DNA of 15,313 bases, from the NCBI GenBank assembly GCA_943349385.1, contig CALQZM010000015.1, positions 1 to 15,313 on the forward strand, written 5' to 3'. Source of the stretch: Candidatus Peribacteria bacterium (lineage in GTDB: Bacteria > Patescibacteriota > Gracilibacteria > UBA1369 > GCA-2718715). Of the stretch, positions 1 through 5,366 are shown piece by piece (positions within the stretch are counted from its first letter, which is position 1; each line of letters starts with the position of its first letter). Made by a program: the position numbers and the translations under genes. The notes beneath the pieces are model-generated. The model was not told the DNA's origin, made no database searches, and was given only the letters and a program-made list of their open reading frames with translations.

Positions 1-1152
1 ACTTACGAAAAAATTGCCGATCTACACGACTCAGACAACAAAGATAAATACGCCGGAGTCCCAACTGGATTTGCTGCTCTTGATGCAATTACATCGGGGC
101 TTCATCCTTCAGATTTAGTCATTATTGCTGCCCGGCCTGCCATGGGTAAAACCGCCCTCGCCTTAAACATTGCCCAAAATGTAGCCAAGAAAAACAAAGC
201 AGTTGGAATCATCTCGCTTGAAATGTCAAAAGATCAATTAGTCGAACGGTTATTCTGTTCTCTACTTGAAGTCGACTCCTGGAAAATTAAATCCGGTAAA
301 TTATCCGAAGAAGATTTCGCCCGCATTGGCCCAGTAATGGACGAATTAAACTCCCTTAAAATATTTATAGACGACTCACTAGGAAATTCAATTGTTGAAT
401 TAAGAGCCAAAACGCGTAGGTTACAAATGGAATATGGCCTCGACGTGCTAATAATCGATTACCTGCAATTAATGCAAGGTAGTAAAAGTAATTTCGGTAA
501 CCGGGTAAATGAAATTTCTGAAATATCGCGATCACTCAAAGCCTTAGCTCGGGAATTACACATTCCTGTAATCGCCTTATCGCAGCTATCCAGAGCCGTA
601 GAAACGCGTCCCTCAAAAGAGCCGCAACTTTCAGATTTAAGAGAATCCGGAGCAATTGAGCAAGATGCCGATATCGTAATGATGCTTTATCGTGAAGAAT
701 ATTACGAGCCAGATACCGAAAAAAAAGGCATTACCGATGTCTTTATTAGAAAACACCGTAACGGTCCAGTTGGACAAGTTGAACTTAGATTCCAAAAAGA
801 AAGAATGCGATTCTACGATATCGACAAGCAACGAGATCCAAACAAAGAACTCGATTTCAAAGGCAAAACTCACAATGCCAATCAAAACAGCTACAAAAAA
901 TCCAACTATAATAATGGAGGAAATAGTGGCGGTTACAACAACGGAGGTGGTTATGGCGGAGGAAACAATGGTGGTAACAACTACAATAACGGCGGCGGAA
1001 ACAATGGCGGTGGCAACCAAAACGGATACAATCAACAACAAGGTCGACATCAAGGTATGGGCGGGCAAAACATGAATCAAGGCGGAAACTCAAATTATAA
1101 CCAGCCAAATCAGCCCTCGGCTCCCCCGACTAACTTTACCCCAAACTTTTAA
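1..1152 (+). CDS. dnaB: Replicative DNA helicase DnaB, 3' part (5' end outside window)
   Basis: The reading frame is open from base 1, so the N-terminal primase-interacting domain and linker lie upstream of the window; 383 residues are visible. They form the RecA-like ATPase domain of hexameric replicative helicases, which unwind DNA ahead of the fork. Walker A is ARPAMGKT (bases about 130-153). The Walker B region is LIIDYLQLM, followed by the SQLSRAVETR motif, the DLRESGAIEQDAD motif and the C-terminal KHRNGPVG motif carrying the arginine finger, all in the usual order. No intein is present at the P-loop. From about base 840 the conserved domain ends and roughly 100 residues of Gly/Asn/Gln-rich low-complexity sequence follow, with many GGN and NGG units, ending in a Pro/Thr-rich tip. 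That tail resembles the disordered linker of SSB proteins and is far longer than usual for DnaB. Identity of the helicase core is near certain; the role of the tail is unknown. Confidence 0.95.
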   Translation, partial: TYEKIADLHDSDNKDKYAGVPTGFAALDAITSGLHPSDLVIIAARPAMGKTALALNIAQNVAKKNKAVGIISLEMSKDQLVERLFCSLLEVDSWKIKSGKLSEEDFARIGPVMDELNSLKIFIDDSLGNSIVELRAKTRRLQMEYGLDVLIIDYLQLMQGSKSNFGNRVNEISEISRSLKALARELHIPVIALSQLSRAVETRPSKEPQLSDLRESGAIEQDADIVMMLYREEYYEPDTEKKGITDVFIRKHRNGPVGQVELRFQKERMRFYDIDKQRDPNKELDFKGKTHNANQNSYKKSNYNNGGNSGGYNNGGGYGGGNNGGNNYNNGGGNNGGGNQNGYNQQQGRHQGMGGQNMNQGGNSNYNQPNQPSAPPTNFTPNF

Positions 1153-1158
1153 AGTAGT

Positions 1159-1286
1159 TTATGCACAAAATAATGTGTAAAACATTTGTTAATTGTGCAA
1201 TAGTCCCCTGCCTTTACCCTTAAGTCAAAACTAGTTTTTGACTAGTTAATTAGTCAACGCCTATTCAGTGCGAAAAATGTGCAAAA
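1159..1286. promoter_or_regulatory. Cluster of DnaA-box-like 9-mers between dnaB and guaA
   Basis: Three sites fit the relaxed bacterial DnaA-box consensus TTWTNCACA: TTATGCACA at 1159-1167 on the plus strand, TTTTACACA at 1174-1182 on the minus strand, and TTTTGCACA at 1278-1286 on the minus strand. A fourth, TATTGCACA at 1194-1202 on the minus strand, has two mismatches. The first and fourth form an inverted repeat (TGCACAA 1162-1168 with TTGTGCA 1193-1199) around an inner AATGT/ACATT stem (1172-1176 with 1182-1186). There is no T-run, so it does not look like a simple dnaB terminator. It may be DnaA-controlled regulation of guaA, a DnaA-binding reservoir, or part of a replication origin. 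No dnaA gene is in view. Confidence 0.45.
1223..1243. repeat. Palindrome centred on AAACTAGTTT
   Basis: The 10-bp palindrome AAACTAGTTT is flanked by AGTCA on the left and TTGACT on the right, giving an almost perfect 21-bp inverted repeat with one unpaired T. A second half-site, TTAGTCAA, follows at about 1250. It lies between the DnaA-box-like sites and the guaA promoter. Possible roles are an operator or a weak transcription stop; nothing decides between them. Confidence 0.4.
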
Positions 1287-1290
1287 CAAG

Positions 1291-1319
1291 TTGCAAACTG
1301 GCAAAAACCCTAATATATT
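1291..1319 (+). promoter_or_regulatory. guaA promoter, predicted leaderless
   Basis: A -35 element TTGCAA (1291-1296), a 17-bp spacer and a -10 element TATATT (1314-1319) make a good vegetative promoter. The -10 box ends six bases before the guaA ATG, so the expected transcription start falls on or next to the A of the start codon. No Shine-Dalgarno sequence is present. One DnaA-box-like site ends five bases upstream of the -35 box. Confidence 0.65.
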
Positions 1320-1325
1320 AATTCC

Positions 1326-3182
1326 ATGAACAACAATAAAATTGCAATTTTAGATTTTGGAAGTCAACTTACCCATTTATTGGCTACCGAAGTAAGACGA
1401 CTTAAGGTTTACTCTGAAATTTTAGACTCCGAAACAAAAGCGGATCAGCTCAAAAATTATGCTGGAATTATTCTTTCTGGTGGACCAAATTCAGTTTACG
1501 AACAAGGGTCGCCTCAAATGGATCCTGCTATTTTCGATTTAGGCTTACCAATCCTAGGAATCTGCTACGGACATCAGTTAATAGTACAAACTTTAGGCGG
1601 AAAAGTAGAATCCGCTCACACTAAAGAATACGGCAAAGCCATTTTACATATTAATCAGTCTGTAGGTGTCCTCGAAGATTTTATTGCAGATTCTGACACC
1701 CAAATTTGGATGTCGCATGGTGATGACGCCACATTATTACCAGAAGGATTCTTATGTTTAGCCTCAACCTCGGACTGTAAAAACGCAGTCATCGGAAATC
1801 CGGAAAAAAAGATTTACTCAATGCAGTTTCACGTCGAAGTTAATCATACCGTCGACGGAAAAAAAATGTTGGCATCGTTCTTAAAGCAATGCGATCTTGA
1901 TTATTCTTGGAATTTAGAAGGATTTTTAGAGCGCCGAATTGAAGAATTAAAAGCTGAAGTAGCAGATAAAAATGTATTTTTAATGATATCGGGAGGAGTC
2001 GACTCAACAGTCGCATTTGCCCTTTTAAATAAGGCAATCGGCACAGATAGAGTATACGGACTTTTTGTTGATACTGGATTCTTAAGACAAGGCGAAGTAG
2101 ACCAAGTAACAGAAGCCTTAAAAGGAATTGGAGTAAACAATTTACACGTTTATAACGGCTCCAAAAAGTATTTTACAGCTTTAAATTCTGTTTATGATCC
2201 AGAACAAAAACGAAAAATAATAGGGGACTTGTTCTTGGATATTCAAGCCGAAGTGTCAGACAGTTTAGGACTCAATGCAGACGATTGGCTACTTGGACAA
2301 GGAACAATTTATCCTGACACAATCGAAAGTGGCGGAACCAAAAACTCCCAAAAAATCAAAACTCACCACAACCGAGTCGAAAGAATAACCGAGCTTATCG
2401 AAGCCGGAAAAGTAATCGAACCAGTCAAAGACCTCTACAAAGACGAAGTGCGCCAAATTGGCAGACTGCTCGGCTTACCTGAAGTAATGGTCGAACGACA
2501 TCCATTCCCAGGACCAGGCTTAGCAGTGCGATGTCTATGTTCCGCCCCAAATCCAGAAACTTTAGACTCAGAAACTCTAAAACAGCAAGACGACATAAAC
2601 GCATTTTTAAATACTTACGGACTTAAGGGAACTATAGTAAATATTAAAAGTGTTGGGGTTCAAGGAGACGGACGGACCTATAGAAATCCACTAATTATTG
2701 AATACAAAAATCAAGACGACTTATCAAATGTCGATGCAAAATTTACTGAACTATTAGACCTTTCCACCGCTTTGACTAATCAATTTAATAAGATCAATCG
2801 AGTCATTTTGAGCTTAAATTCAAAGTCGATAAACAGTGCCCAAATTTTACCAGCTCAATACTTGACCCCAGAGCGTCTTGCAACATTGCAACTGGCTGAT
2901 AACGCTTTTAACGACCTACTTCGCAAATACGGCGATTATCAAAAGGTCTGGCAGGCACCAATCGTGCTAGTGCCTCTTTCAATTAATGCCAGCGCCGATT
3001 CTATGTCTGAGTCCAAGAGCGAGTCTATAATTTTACGGCCAATCTCTTCACGCGAAGCAATGACTGCGGATGTATACCAACTGTCATTTAAGTTTATGTC
3101 GGAGTTTGTGGCTGCACAGCAAAACTTAGCCGTCTTTTATGATCTGACTCACAAGCCACCAGGAACTATTGAGTGGGAATAG
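1326..3182 (+). CDS. guaA: GMP synthase (glutamine-hydrolysing), long eukaryote-like form
   Basis: Converts XMP to GMP using ATP and glutamine, the last step of guanine nucleotide synthesis. The N-terminal class I amidotransferase domain (about 1-190) has the nucleophile C80 in GICYGHQ and the H169/E171 pair in QFHVEV (the usual Pro is Val here). The ATP pyrophosphatase domain starts with SGGVDS (222-227) and contains the KIKTHHN and RHPFPGPGLAVR motifs. The protein has 618 residues, against roughly 510-525 for the common bacterial enzyme. The extra length sits in the C-terminal dimerisation domain, where segments such as LTPERLATLQLAD, the IVLVPL strand and the ending YDLTHKPPGTIEWE resemble the long type known from animals rather than the short type. 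The ATG at 1326 is directly preceded by its promoter. Function is very secure; assignment to the long type rests on my memory of the family. Confidence 0.96.
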   Translation: MNNNKIAILDFGSQLTHLLATEVRRLKVYSEILDSETKADQLKNYAGIILSGGPNSVYEQGSPQMDPAIFDLGLPILGICYGHQLIVQTLGGKVESAHTKEYGKAILHINQSVGVLEDFIADSDTQIWMSHGDDATLLPEGFLCLASTSDCKNAVIGNPEKKIYSMQFHVEVNHTVDGKKMLASFLKQCDLDYSWNLEGFLERRIEELKAEVADKNVFLMISGGVDSTVAFALLNKAIGTDRVYGLFVDTGFLRQGEVDQVTEALKGIGVNNLHVYNGSKKYFTALNSVYDPEQKRKIIGDLFLDIQAEVSDSLGLNADDWLLGQGTIYPDTIESGGTKNSQKIKTHHNRVERITELIEAGKVIEPVKDLYKDEVRQIGRLLGLPEVMVERHPFPGPGLAVRCLCSAPNPETLDSETLKQQDDINAFLNTYGLKGTIVNIKSVGVQGDGRTYRNPLIIEYKNQDDLSNVDAKFTELLDLSTALTNQFNKINRVILSLNSKSINSAQILPAQYLTPERLATLQLADNAFNDLLRKYGDYQKVWQAPIVLVPLSINASADSMSESKSESIILRPISSREAMTADVYQLSFKFMSEFVAAQQNLAVFYDLTHKPPGTIEWE

Positions 3183-3218
3183 TGAAAAATAGAATCCAAG
3201 TTTTATTGATCTAGATAA

Positions 3219-3237
3219 CTAAAATCGGGATTTTTAG
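3219..3237. terminator. Weak AT-rich hairpin between convergent genes
   Basis: CTAAAATCGGGATTTTTAG forms a 7-bp stem with one bulged T around a short CGGG loop. It sits between guaA and the convergent helix-turn-helix gene and could act in both directions, but it is AT-rich and lacks a downstream T-run, so this is a tentative call. Confidence 0.3.
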
Positions 3238-3247
3238 ATGTAGAACA

Positions 3248-3991
3248 CTATTTTAAAAGTAGCCACAGAACTGGCTGTAGCAAAAGAATAAAAAAGACTA
3301 AACTGGCAAATACTGCTTTATTAAACCTTTCGTTTTCTACTTCTGTGTATTTTTCTTTTAGTTCAAGCTCTTTTTCTTCTATAGTCAAAAGTAAGCTAGT
3401 TGTGTCAGTTCGCAATTTATTAGCATATTTTTGAGCCAATTCATGCTGACGTTTAGTTTGTTCTTGTTGTTTTTGGAATTCAAAAAGAGGTACCATCGTT
3501 GCCATTTGCGATTCTAATTGACCAATTCTATATTGAGATTGTTCTAGTCTTGAAGTGACTTCTGTTAGTTTTTCTTTGGTTTCTTTATATTTCTTTTTAG
3601 TTTCATTTAGCTCTAATTTGAGCTCTTCAATTTCTTTATGGTGGACAGTGCGAATGTCAACTTTTGCCATGTCGACAGTGTCAGTTTTGGCTTCTTGCCT
3701 AAAGAAATCAGTGTTGAATATTTTTTCTTTTGTCTCGTTAAAAATGACATTTTCGTCAGGGATGTCAGTCATTATAGTCGCTGGAATCCAGGCTGTTTCT
3801 TCAGGTACTGGTGTGTCGTTAATATCGAATTGGTTGGCAAGTTTAAGTATTTCTTCTTTAGAAAGCCAAACTCTCCCTCTGCTTTTAATATGAGACAGCT
3901 TACCCGTAGCCATATAACGGTCTATCGTTCTTAACGAGACATTTAGCAGTTTAGAAGCTGCATGACGGTCTAAATTAAAGGTGCTTGACAC
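3248..3991 (-). CDS. Helix-turn-helix, coiled-coil, C-terminally membrane-anchored DNA-binding protein
   Basis: No named family is recognised beyond the DNA-binding domain. Residues 7-57 form a MerR/excisionase-type winged helix-turn-helix (ASKLLNVSLRTIDRYMATGKL, then GRVWLSKEEILKL). An acidic linker follows (about 58-112), then a long charged heptad-rich coiled coil (about 114-222). A single hydrophobic segment (about 227-246) ends the protein with a terminal lysine, which predicts a tail-anchored topology with the DNA-binding end in the cytoplasm. The start is GTG at 3989-3991: an in-frame TAA lies shortly upstream and the next ATG is inside the helix-turn-helix. That GTG overlaps a TGTCA motif of the repeat field immediately upstream, suggesting autoregulation. 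Three more TGTCAGT copies lie inside the coding region (3403, 3679, 3763). A possible -10 (TAATTT, 4001-4006) lies nine bases before the start. By analogy with RacA of Bacillus (helix-turn-helix, coiled coil, polar anchoring of DNA) it could tether chromosomal DNA to the membrane; this is inference. Confidence 0.8.
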   Translation of the reverse strand: MSSTFNLDRHAASKLLNVSLRTIDRYMATGKLSHIKSRGRVWLSKEEILKLANQFDINDTPVPEETAWIPATIMTDIPDENVIFNETKEKIFNTDFFRQEAKTDTVDMAKVDIRTVHHKEIEELKLELNETKKKYKETKEKLTEVTSRLEQSQYRIGQLESQMATMVPLFEFQKQQEQTKRQHELAQKYANKLRTDTTSLLLTIEEKELELKEKYTEVENERFNKAVFASLVFFILLLQPVLWLLLK

Positions 3992-4049
3992 TGATAATTG
4001 AAATTAGTTGAATATTTATTAGTAGGGGTGTCAGTTATGACGTTTTTGT

Positions 4050-4071
4050 CACTTTTGCCACTTTTGCCACT
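4050..4071. repeat. Tandem CACTTTTGC repeat
   Basis: Two adjacent copies of CACTTTTGC (4050-4058 and 4059-4067) are followed by a third partial CACT, just downstream of a TGTCAGT and a TTGTCAC unit. They create successive TTTTGYCAC boxes at 9-bp spacing. Confidence 0.7.
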
Positions 4072-4212
4072 GTCTAGTTGTGTCAGTAGGCGTGGCAAGA
4101 TGTATATTATATGTATCAGATTTTACTTTACTTGTAAACAAAAATTTTACTAGAGTTGTCATGTCTAGTGTCTACTGACAGAAACTGTAAAAACTGACAC
4201 TCTTGCCAGTTG

Positions 4213-4225
4213 GTCAATTCTTGAC
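4213..4225. repeat. Palindrome GTCAA-TTC-TTGAC
   Basis: A perfect 5-bp inverted repeat with a three-base centre, within the TGTCAGT field and close to two ACTGACA units. It has the size and form of a dimeric binding site. Confidence 0.5.
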
Positions 4226-4248
4226 AAAGACGGTAGTAAGGCAAGGGG

Positions 4249-4266
4249 CGCGCCAGAATTGGCGCG
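4249..4266. repeat. GC-rich palindrome CGCGCCA-gaat-TGGCGCG
   Basis: Perfect 7-bp arms with a four-base centre. Its GC content contrasts sharply with the AT-rich surroundings. There is no T-run after it, so a terminator is unlikely. It lies roughly centrally in the TGTCAGT field and its arms contain TGGCG, related to the TGGCA/TGCCA units nearby. A possible protein-binding or cruciform site. Confidence 0.65.
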
Positions 4267-4293
4267 ACGATTTAAAGTAGAGTTTAGACCTGC

Positions 4294-4325
4294 CAGATGT
4301 CAGTTTTGCCTAAAACTGACATCTG
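4294..4325. repeat. Perfect 14-bp inverted repeat built from two TGTCAGT units
   Basis: The arms CAGATGTCAGTTTT (4294-4307) and AAAACTGACATCTG (4312-4325) are perfect complements around the four-base centre GCCT. It is the strongest dyad of the region and contains two opposed copies of the heptamer. It could form a hairpin or cruciform, but no T-run follows. Confidence 0.8.
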
Positions 4326-4332
4326 CTACGAC

Positions 4333-4347
4333 TGTCAGTTCATGACA
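4333..4347. repeat. Palindrome TGTCA-gttca-TGACA
   Basis: A perfect 5-bp inverted repeat with a five-base centre. A similar site, TGTCA-gtta-TGAC, lies at 4029-4041 and a bulged version, TGTCTAGT...ACTGACA, at 4162-4180. Recurrence of opposed TGTCA half-sites suggests binding by a dimer. Confidence 0.6.
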
Positions 4348-4542
4348 AATTTAGTCAAAACAAGGCAATAGGTGTCGATTCAGTATGTATAACTATTTTG
4401 TTCAAACTGCATGATGTATAGGTGGAATTCCGACTACTCATAAAACTGCTACAAGCTAGTTAAAAGCAAAAACACTTTGCCTAATTATGACTACAAATTT
4501 TGTACAAAATGACATGTGGTTACTCAATAAATTTTGACAAGA

Positions 4543-4556
4543 TGGCAGTTTTGCCA
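4543..4556. repeat. Palindrome TGGCA-gttt-TGCCA
   Basis: Perfect 5-bp arms around a four-base centre, at the ybeY-proximal edge of the gene-free stretch, preceded by TTGACA (4534-4539). It is the last of the TGYCA-type dyads before ybeY. Confidence 0.5.
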
Positions 4557-4640
4557 AATTCGCTCAAGTGTCCAAATTTGGATAGGTCAATTTTTTTGTT
4601 CATAAAAATTTACATCCTAAATTTGCATTCAATTCTTAAT

Positions 4641-4673
4641 TTGAGGTACTCTTTGAATATATTATTATACAAT
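4641..4673 (+). promoter_or_regulatory. Probable ybeY promoter
   Basis: TTGAGG at 4641-4646 could be the -35 box. Overlapping -10 candidates are TATTAT (4663-4668, 16-bp spacer) and TACAAT (4668-4673). The second ends only five bases before the ybeY ATG, so the transcript has little or no leader. No Shine-Dalgarno sequence is present. Confidence 0.4.
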
Positions 4674-4678
4674 ATCCA

Positions 4679-5149
4679 ATGAAAATATTTATAACAAATC
4701 CGCCTAGTGACGAAATAGCAAAAAAGTTATCTGACTTGTACGAAATTGCCCTAAAAATTCTACAAAAAAAACGCAGCAATTATTTTGAAAAATTGTCTGA
4801 TTCCAATACATTGCAACTTTATTTTATCTCGGACTCAGAAATTCAAGAGCTAAATAAATCCTACCGACAAAAAGATGCGCCCACCGATGTTTTGTCGTGG
4901 GGGTACATAAATGAATATCTAATGGCTAACGAAGGTGCCGGCGAAATCTATATATCGGTTGATACTGCAATTAAGAAAGCTGCAATTAAGAATGTCCCAA
5001 TCCTAGACGAGTACATGTTCTTGTTTGTACATGGATTGCTGCATGTATTTGACTATGATCATAACAACGATCAAGAAGAGGATGCTATGAATCAAGTTAC
5101 TGCAGACATTTTGACTGAATTCGGCGTGGATGTAGCTCCTCACATTTAA
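4679..5149 (+). CDS. ybeY: Endoribonuclease YbeY (rRNA maturation factor)
   Basis: A 156-residue zinc-dependent endoribonuclease involved in 16S rRNA 3'-end maturation and ribosome quality control. The family signature is clear: LNKSYRQKDAPTDVLSW at 58-74, the GEIYIS strand at 88-93, and the metal-binding motif with H118, H122 and H128 (HGLLHVFDYDH, the H-x3-H-x5-H pattern). The ATG at 4679 matches the family's usual N-terminus and lies directly after the predicted -10 region. The last five codons (VAPHI) and the stop belong to a 37-bp segment that is duplicated immediately downstream, where the copy still reads VAPHF and a stop. It stands alone rather than in an operon with phoH or era, and the next gene is tRNA-Pro. 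Confidence 0.94.
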   Translation: MKIFITNPPSDEIAKKLSDLYEIALKILQKKRSNYFEKLSDSNTLQLYFISDSEIQELNKSYRQKDAPTDVLSWGYINEYLMANEGAGEIYISVDTAIKKAAIKNVPILDEYMFLFVHGLLHVFDYDHNNDQEEDAMNQVTADILTEFGVDVAPHI

Positions 5150-5211
5150 AACAGTGTCTAGAGCCAAAGTAGCCCCTCACTTTTAAAACAGCGTTTAGAG
5201 CCAAAGTAGCC
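5132..5211 (+). repeat. Tandem 37-bp duplication of the ybeY 3' end
   Basis: Unit 1 (5132-5168) covers the last codons and stop of ybeY plus 19 bases of 3' flank. Unit 2 (5169-5205) repeats it with four substitutions (positions 6, 13, 24 and 27 of the unit). GTAGCC at 5206-5211 begins a third copy, which then breaks off. The divergence suggests an old slippage or tandem duplication. The second unit keeps the same reading (VAPHF, stop) but is untranslated if the first stop is used. Confidence 0.85.
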
Positions 5212-5228
5212 GCATATATAAAAATTTC

Positions 5229-5257
5229 TTGCTTATCGCAAAAACTTGTTTTAAGAT
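5229..5257 (+). promoter_or_regulatory. tRNA-Pro promoter
   Basis: TTGCTT (5229-5234), a 17-bp spacer and TAAGAT (5252-5257). Initiation near 5264 would leave a leader of about 11 bases before the tRNA. The element is almost identical to the tRNA-Lys promoter (TTGCAT, 17 bp, TAAGAT). It probably also drives murB. Confidence 0.65.
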
Positions 5258-5274
5258 AACCGGGCAATTCAATT

Positions 5275-5351
5275 CGGGGTATAGCGCAGTTGGCTAGCGC
5301 GTTCGGTTTGGGACCGAGAGGTCGCAGGTTCGAGTCCTGCTACCCCGACCA
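5275..5351 (+). tRNA. tRNA-Pro (TGG anticodon), CCA encoded
   Basis: A complete cloverleaf: acceptor CGGGGTA pairs with TACCCCG, the D-arm is GCGC/GCGC, the anticodon stem TTCGG/CCGAG carries loop TTTGGGA with anticodon TGG, and the T-arm GCAGG-TTCGAGT-CCTGC is canonical. Discriminator A and the terminal CCA are encoded. The 3' end lies 15 bases before the murB start with no terminator between, so the two genes are probably co-transcribed and processing of the tRNA would generate the murB 5' end. Confidence 0.97.
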
Positions 5352-5366
5352 GAAATTCACACATCT

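Larger units (their letters stand above)
3992..4678. other. 687-bp gene-free field of TGTCAGT heptamers and palindromes
   Basis: This is the longest non-coding stretch of the window and no convincing gene lies in it. The heptamer TGTCAGT or its complement ACTGACA occurs seven times between 4029 and 4339 (plus strand at 4029, 4081, 4298 and 4333; minus strand at 4174, 4193 and 4315), and three more times inside the adjacent minus-strand gene. Related TGYCA units (TTTTGCCAC, TTTTGTCAC, TGGCA) are interspersed. Several sites pair into perfect palindromes, listed separately. From about 4400 to 4640 the density falls and the sequence becomes plain AT-rich DNA, apart from repeated ATGTATA and one TGGCA/TGCCA palindrome. 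The arrangement fits a multi-site binding region for a DNA-binding protein, such as a centromere-like, iteron-like or complex operator region, with the neighbouring helix-turn-helix protein the obvious candidate binder. Confidence 0.7.

Noticed and set aside
637..1108. Overlapping frames opposite or beside the dnaB tail
   Set aside because: They are shadows of the low-complexity GGN-coding repeats; the dnaB frame is fixed by conserved helicase motifs upstream.
3555..3934. Plus-strand frames opposite the helix-turn-helix gene
   Set aside because: Ser/Phe/Val-rich composition mirrors the charged coiled-coil codons of the minus-strand gene; no motif or start signal.
4294..4325. Rho-independent terminator
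   Set aside because: The stem is perfect but no T-run follows on either strand and no gene ends nearby.
4029..4339. CRISPR array
   Set aside because: The repeated unit is only seven bases, occurs in both orientations and at irregular spacing, and no cas gene is nearby.
4500..4682. 60-residue frame whose TGA overlaps the ybeY ATG
   Set aside because: It starts with TTG, has no ribosome binding site, is rich in Ile/Leu/Asn as expected of AT-rich non-coding DNA, and runs through the repeat field and the ybeY promoter.
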